Under the pieces are notes generated by a model, which worked only from the letters and a program-made list of their open reading frames with translations, was not told where the DNA came from and did not search any database. A stretch of DNA of 64,000 nucleotides from Echinicola sp. 20G (GTDB taxonomy: Bacteria; Bacteroidota; Bacteroidia; Cytophagales; Cyclobacteriaceae): assembly GCF_015533855.1 (NCBI RefSeq), contig NZ_AP024154.1, positions 809,001 to 873,000 of the forward strand, given 5' to 3'. Position 1 is the stretch's first letter. Every line of letters starts with the position of its first letter. This document shows, piece by piece, positions 60,194-64,000 of the stretch. Both the position numbers and the translations under genes were made by a program.

Positions 60194-62077
60194 TTATAAC
60201 AACAGCTTAATCCTTTCGACTTTATTTTGCCATTTAACCTCCAGGATAACAAGTCCAGAACCAAAACCACTTAAAAGCTGATTTACCTTGACATTTAACT
60301 CATCTAACGAGGTTGCAGTAAGCACATTGGTTTGCCTCAAAGAATTATAAGCAGTCAGCTCAATTGGTTCGCCTTCGAACTTACCAGAGTTCACCAAAGA
60401 AAGTTTCACAGGATTGCCTTTTGCTGGATTTGGATAAGCACGCCAAGTATTTTTGGAATTTATGGTCACAGGAACTTCCACAGAAACAGTCTTACTGAAA
60501 CTACTTTCACCATTTGCACCAACTTGTTTGACCCTATAATATAATCTTTCACCAGAAATAGAGAGCTGGTCATCAACAAAAGCATGCGAGCCATTAATAT
60601 CTGGCAAAACAGAACCCACTAATTCAAAAGAATCAACCCCTCCGATAGATCGGTAAACCTCATAGTGAGCAATATTTTCAATACTTAAAACCTTCCAATT
60701 AACTTTCACTTGACGTTCACTTGGAATATAACTCGCTTGAACATCTTCCCAAGAAACAGGTAGTACCATGGCTGACAAACGAATCATTACCAATCCCTTG
60801 CCTCCATCTCCTCCTCCACTGGTCCCTGCACCTCCTCCAGATCCAGTATATACCTCACCATCTCCTCCAACCCCACTAATATTACCATTTCCTCCAATTT
60901 CAGAGCCACCCACAGAGAACAGTAAGTCACCATTATTTTTTCTCCCTGTAGCCCCGCCTCCTGCAGCAAAAACTGAAGGAAGTCCAATCCCTGAAAACCC
61001 ACTAGTTATGGCCACTTCCGTTCCTTCACCTCCAGTCCCAGGGTTGTGCCCACTTGCCCCTCCTCCAGAGCCACCTGCACCGCCTCCACCACCGCCTGCA
61101 CGATTACCACTTCCTCCACTTCTATGACCATCACCTCCACCATTTACACCATTTACACCATTCCCTCCACCAAAGTGCTGTCCACTGGACGCTCCCCCTC
61201 CTCCTCCACTACCACCGTTTTGTCCAGCACCTACTGAAGCGCTGGAAGAAGCAGAACCACCACCTCCTCCTCCTTCAGCTACCAAGCCATTAAAGCTTGA
61301 GTCATTCCCTTTTCCACCTGCTTCCGCATCACTATTTGCACCTAGTCCTCCATCACCTACTACTACTTGATAGCTATTACCAGGCACTAATGTCATAGCC
61401 AAATTATAAATCATTCGTCCAGCACCTCCTCCTCCAGCACTTTCTCCGTAGCCTGCTCCGCCTCCACCGGCAACGATAAGGACGGCTGCATCTTCAAAAT
61501 CATCTGGCATAGTGAATTCTCCATCACAATAAAAAACGTATAAAATTGATTCCCCGTCTTCAGAATAAAAAATATCTGAGCATTCATCATTACTGGATGA
61601 GGTCTCGCAATTTACGTTGATAGTTTGATATGAAATACCCCTACCTTGAATAACTAAATCAATACTATTGCATCCTAAATTTTCAAGTGTTGGGGCAACA
61701 CTGCAATTACTCCACGCATTCCCTCCAGAAATAACTGTTCCACTTCCTCCACCAAGAGGTAAGGGAAAATAATGATCATTACAACCTGCATACCCTTGTA
61801 ATGTGTACAAAACTGGATTGGAACCTGAAAAAGAAATGTTATAGTTAATTTTAAAATCATAATTGTACCCTCCCCCTGTAGAACACTGATCATTATTGAT
61901 AATTACTTCGACCATTTCTAATTCAACAGTTACAGTATAAGTGTCCCCTTCAACAATCACAGTATTGCACTGGGAATATGCTTTACCTACTAACAAATAG
62001 AAAACAGCAATCAATGTAATAAGTACCCTGTAAGGATTATTCTTTCCAGAATAATAATCACGAAATAAACCTGTCAT
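60194..62077 (-). CDS. Glycine-rich secreted protein with T9SS-type C-terminal domain
   Basis: A 627-residue exported protein (signal peptide to about 36, ending AYSQ). Residues about 195-440 are glycine-rich with many GGGGG and GGSG runs. A fibronectin-like region follows (about 450-540, VNWKVLSIENIAHYEVYRS), then a C-terminal sorting-type domain with RAYPNPAKGNPVKLSLV. The last domain directs secretion by the type IX system. It is the downstream of two paralogues in tandem. A role in adhesion or gliding matrix is possible but not shown. Confidence 0.85.
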   Translation of the reverse strand: MTGLFRDYYSGKNNPYRVLITLIAVFYLLVGKAYSQCNTVIVEGDTYTVTVELEMVEVIINNDQCSTGGGYNYDFKINYNISFSGSNPVLYTLQGYAGCNDHYFPLPLGGGSGTVISGGNAWSNCSVAPTLENLGCNSIDLVIQGRGISYQTINVNCETSSSNDECSDIFYSEDGESILYVFYCDGEFTMPDDFEDAAVLIVAGGGGAGYGESAGGGGAGRMIYNLAMTLVPGNSYQVVVGDGGLGANSDAEAGGKGNDSSFNGLVAEGGGGGGSASSSASVGAGQNGGSGGGGGASSGQHFGGGNGVNGVNGGGDGHRSGGSGNRAGGGGGGAGGSGGGASGHNPGTGGEGTEVAITSGFSGIGLPSVFAAGGGATGRKNNGDLLFSVGGSEIGGNGNISGVGGDGEVYTGSGGGAGTSGGGDGGKGLVMIRLSAMVLPVSWEDVQASYIPSERQVKVNWKVLSIENIAHYEVYRSIGGVDSFELVGSVLPDINGSHAFVDDQLSISGERLYYRVKQVGANGESSFSKTVSVEVPVTINSKNTWRAYPNPAKGNPVKLSLVNSGKFEGEPIELTAYNSLRQTNVLTATSLDELNVKVNQLLSGFGSGLVILEVKWQNKVERIKLLL

Positions 62078-62437
62078 AAGCCTTGAACTTAATGTAACTA
62101 AGCAACTAGGTGAATCCGCTTAGCTTAGGGTGATCATTCTTTTCGAAACATGACACAGACTTGGATTACATATTCGTTAAATTAAACCACAAAACCATGT
62201 CATTCAACGACAAATATAACGAAACTCATTTCATAAAAAATAGTTTCTCTCTTATTTTAATCAAATTTTAAATCTTATATTTTGTCTATTATATACATTT
62301 TTAAGCATTTCATTAATAGAAAAATTACAGTTTATTGCATAATTATCTCCATAAAATTTTGATTCGTTATTATTTAAAGCAATTTACTTTTTTAGGTGAA
62401 AAAATAATTTTCTAAAAAAATCTATCATCACATTCCC
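62078..62437. other. Gap between the two glycine-rich genes
   Basis: AT-rich. A minus-strand -7 box TATATTTG (62218-62211) would give a 5' leader of about 130 nt for the downstream paralogue; no -33 box is evident. No terminator seen. Confidence 0.4.
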
Positions 62438-63901
62438 TTAATTCAATATCACTTTTAGATATTCTACTTTTCCTTCCCATTCGATTTCTGTAAGCACTAA
62501 ACCACTTTGGTACGCTAAAAGTATTTCGGCTAATTTGTCATTTAACTCCCAAACTCCCCCAGCCGTAAATTGCTCAGACATATTCAAGCTGTTAATAATT
62601 CTAATGTTGATCTCACCTCCGGTATAGACATCTCCATCCAAGAGACCAATTCGAATATCTTTGGCCATACCTGGATTGGGATAAACTTTCCATGCCCCCT
62701 TCTGCTCTGGTAAATCAGGAATATTCAAAGCGACCGTTTGACTACAAGAAAAACTACCATCCAGGCCTACCTCCTTCACTCTATAATACAGCCTTTGGCC
62801 AAAAAGAGGAAGCTTATGATCCTCAACCTTATACTCAGATGGTTTATCTGACCATCCCACCGCAGGTACTTCATATAATTTCACGAAACTGGACACACCA
62901 TTCTCAGAACGTTCCACTTCAAAATGACTACTCTCCCATTCCTTTGAAGTACTCCAGTGTAATGTAGCTTTCCTATCAGTGTTAGAATACGTAACCTTGA
63001 ATTCATCCCACTGAACAGGTAAAACGGACAAAGTAAATGATAAGCGAACATAACCATCAGCGCCATCTCCAGCCCTAGCTGCATAGCCAGCCCCACCACC
63101 TGATCCAGTATTGGCGGCACCGGAAGAGGCTTCTATAAATATAAATGGACTTGCATTGCCTCCTAAACCTGTAGAACCACCATTACCAGGAACCAAGCCC
63201 ATACCTCCTCCTCCAGCACCAAAAAGACCTCCGGATAATGGAGGACTATACCCACCTCCTCCATTCCCTCCAATTGCAGTTGGAATAAAATCTAGTAAAT
63301 AATAGAATATACCATTCACGCCCTCCCCATGAGCACCACCTCCACCTCCTCCAGCGTCATAATCGTTATCTTCACCGCTTCCACCAGAAAAACCTGCCCC
63401 ACTTTCCCCTCCTGACCCTGCCAAACCTCCTTCGCCTCCCTTACCTCCTGCTGCCGAAATAAAACCAAAGCTTGAACTTCCGCCATTTCCACCATCGGCA
63501 TTTCCAGAAGATCCACCAACTCCGCCAGCACCCACTTTGACGGCAAAAGTAATTCCGGGATTTAACACCGCACTACTTTCTATAACTTGACCTCCGCCAC
63601 CACCGCCAGCACTTGGACTAAGAATATCTCCTCTACCTCCTCCTCCTCCGGCCCCTACCACCAAAATCACTGCATCCACGTGGCCATCATAGCATGGTAA
63701 ACTTGGCATGGTAAAACTCCAATCACCTGGACAAGTAAACTCCACCGTATAGGTATAACTTCCAGTCACCTCATCAGCATCTGGAACTGGAGGAAGTGGA
63801 GGATTCACGCACTGGCCCCAGCAAACGCTGATAAGCATTTTATAGAAAACAACCGCATATACCGGCAGTTTAATTGCTCTCAATGACAAAAACCTCAACA
63901 A
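62438..63901 (-). CDS. Glycine-rich secreted protein with T9SS-type C-terminal domain, paralogue
   Basis: A 487-residue paralogue of the preceding gene with a signal peptide (to about 31), a glycine-rich region at about 75-285 (VVGAGGGGGRGD), a fibronectin-like part with LHWSTSKEWESSHFEVERS, and a C-terminal domain starting KVYPNPGMAKDIRIGL. The middle order is the same as in the neighbour, so they arose by duplication. It begins 99 nt from the right edge of the window. Confidence 0.85.
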   Translation of the reverse strand: MLRFLSLRAIKLPVYAVVFYKMLISVCWGQCVNPPLPPVPDADEVTGSYTYTVEFTCPGDWSFTMPSLPCYDGHVDAVILVVGAGGGGGRGDILSPSAGGGGGGQVIESSAVLNPGITFAVKVGAGGVGGSSGNADGGNGGSSSFGFISAAGGKGGEGGLAGSGGESGAGFSGGSGEDNDYDAGGGGGGAHGEGVNGIFYYLLDFIPTAIGGNGGGGYSPPLSGGLFGAGGGGMGLVPGNGGSTGLGGNASPFIFIEASSGAANTGSGGGAGYAARAGDGADGYVRLSFTLSVLPVQWDEFKVTYSNTDRKATLHWSTSKEWESSHFEVERSENGVSSFVKLYEVPAVGWSDKPSEYKVEDHKLPLFGQRLYYRVKEVGLDGSFSCSQTVALNIPDLPEQKGAWKVYPNPGMAKDIRIGLLDGDVYTGGEINIRIINSLNMSEQFTAGGVWELNDKLAEILLAYQSGLVLTEIEWEGKVEYLKVILN

Positions 63902-64000
63902 TATAATCCTTGAATAAAATGTACTTAAAATGTGTGTGGAAGGAGGGAAATTTACGCTAAACGACGGACAAGCTTCAAATATGATTTTTACTCTGAACGA

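Noticed and set aside
60768..61127. Proline-rich frame on the plus strand
   Set aside because: It is the reverse of the glycine-rich codons of the T9SS protein gene and has no start context or homologous look.
63111..63302. Second proline-rich plus-strand frame
   Set aside because: Also an antisense shadow of a glycine-rich coding region.

Overview
The window comes from a low-GC member of the Bacteroidota, most likely a marine or soil Cytophagales bacterium close to Cyclobacteriaceae. This is inferred from a SusC/SusD pair with its own ECF sigma/FecR regulators, promoters of the Bacteroidota type (-33 TTG, about 19 nt, -7 TAnnTTTG), and proteins with type IX secretion sorting tails. The genus is a guess.

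Layout. (1) 1-7790, minus strand: a complete SUS-type uptake locus (ECF sigma, FecR anti-sigma, SusC with an STN signalling domain, SusD, and a lipoprotein cut by the window edge). (2) 8085-14342: a single Fic AMP-transferase with its promoter and repeated operator-like hexamers, an AraC regulator with a drug/metabolite exporter, and a TetR regulator divergent from a DsbA-like/NmrA-like pair. (3) 14627-37657: island A, an electrophile and redox-stress gene set. It holds one long plus-strand run (quinone oxidoreductase, MRJP-SnoaL fusion, AhpD-like, deacetylase, MFS exporter, RclC-like, ApbE, RnfC, RnfD, lipoprotein nitroreductase, lipoprotein acetolactate decarboxylase), then a TetR/OsmC/esterase/SDR group sharing one operator motif, then AraC, HxlR, SDR and metallo-beta-lactamase genes. 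(4) 37639-56681: island B, with tyrosine integrase, excisionase-like protein, replication-protein-like gene, a palindrome cluster that may be an origin, and an orphan terminase small subunit. Its cargo is a CHAT-protease module, a type I restriction-modification locus interrupted by other genes and a toxin-antitoxin pair, and three further accessory genes. No capsid, tail, large terminase or conjugation genes are visible, so it resembles a phage satellite (PICI-like) that carries defence genes. (5) 56666-64000: the initiator tRNA-Met that served as integration site, then era, der, a small lipoprotein, a SprT-like protein and two glycine-rich T9SS-type proteins.

The main structural observation is that the 3' end of the initiator tRNA (19 bp) recurs at 14627 and 37639, each time flanked by clusters of GGGGGAC/GTCCCCC repeats with a 12-bp period. 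Repeat orientation pairs 14683 with 37493 and 37774 with 56603, which indicates two islands stacked in tandem at one tRNA gene, and the left side of the first junction suggests there was a third. Only island B has an integrase.

Functionally, the SUS locus imports a glycan or other ligand. Island A appears to deal with reactive electrophiles, chlorine species or quinones, partly at the cell envelope. Island B appears to defend against phages while depending on one for packaging. All functions are read from sequence motifs without database searches.
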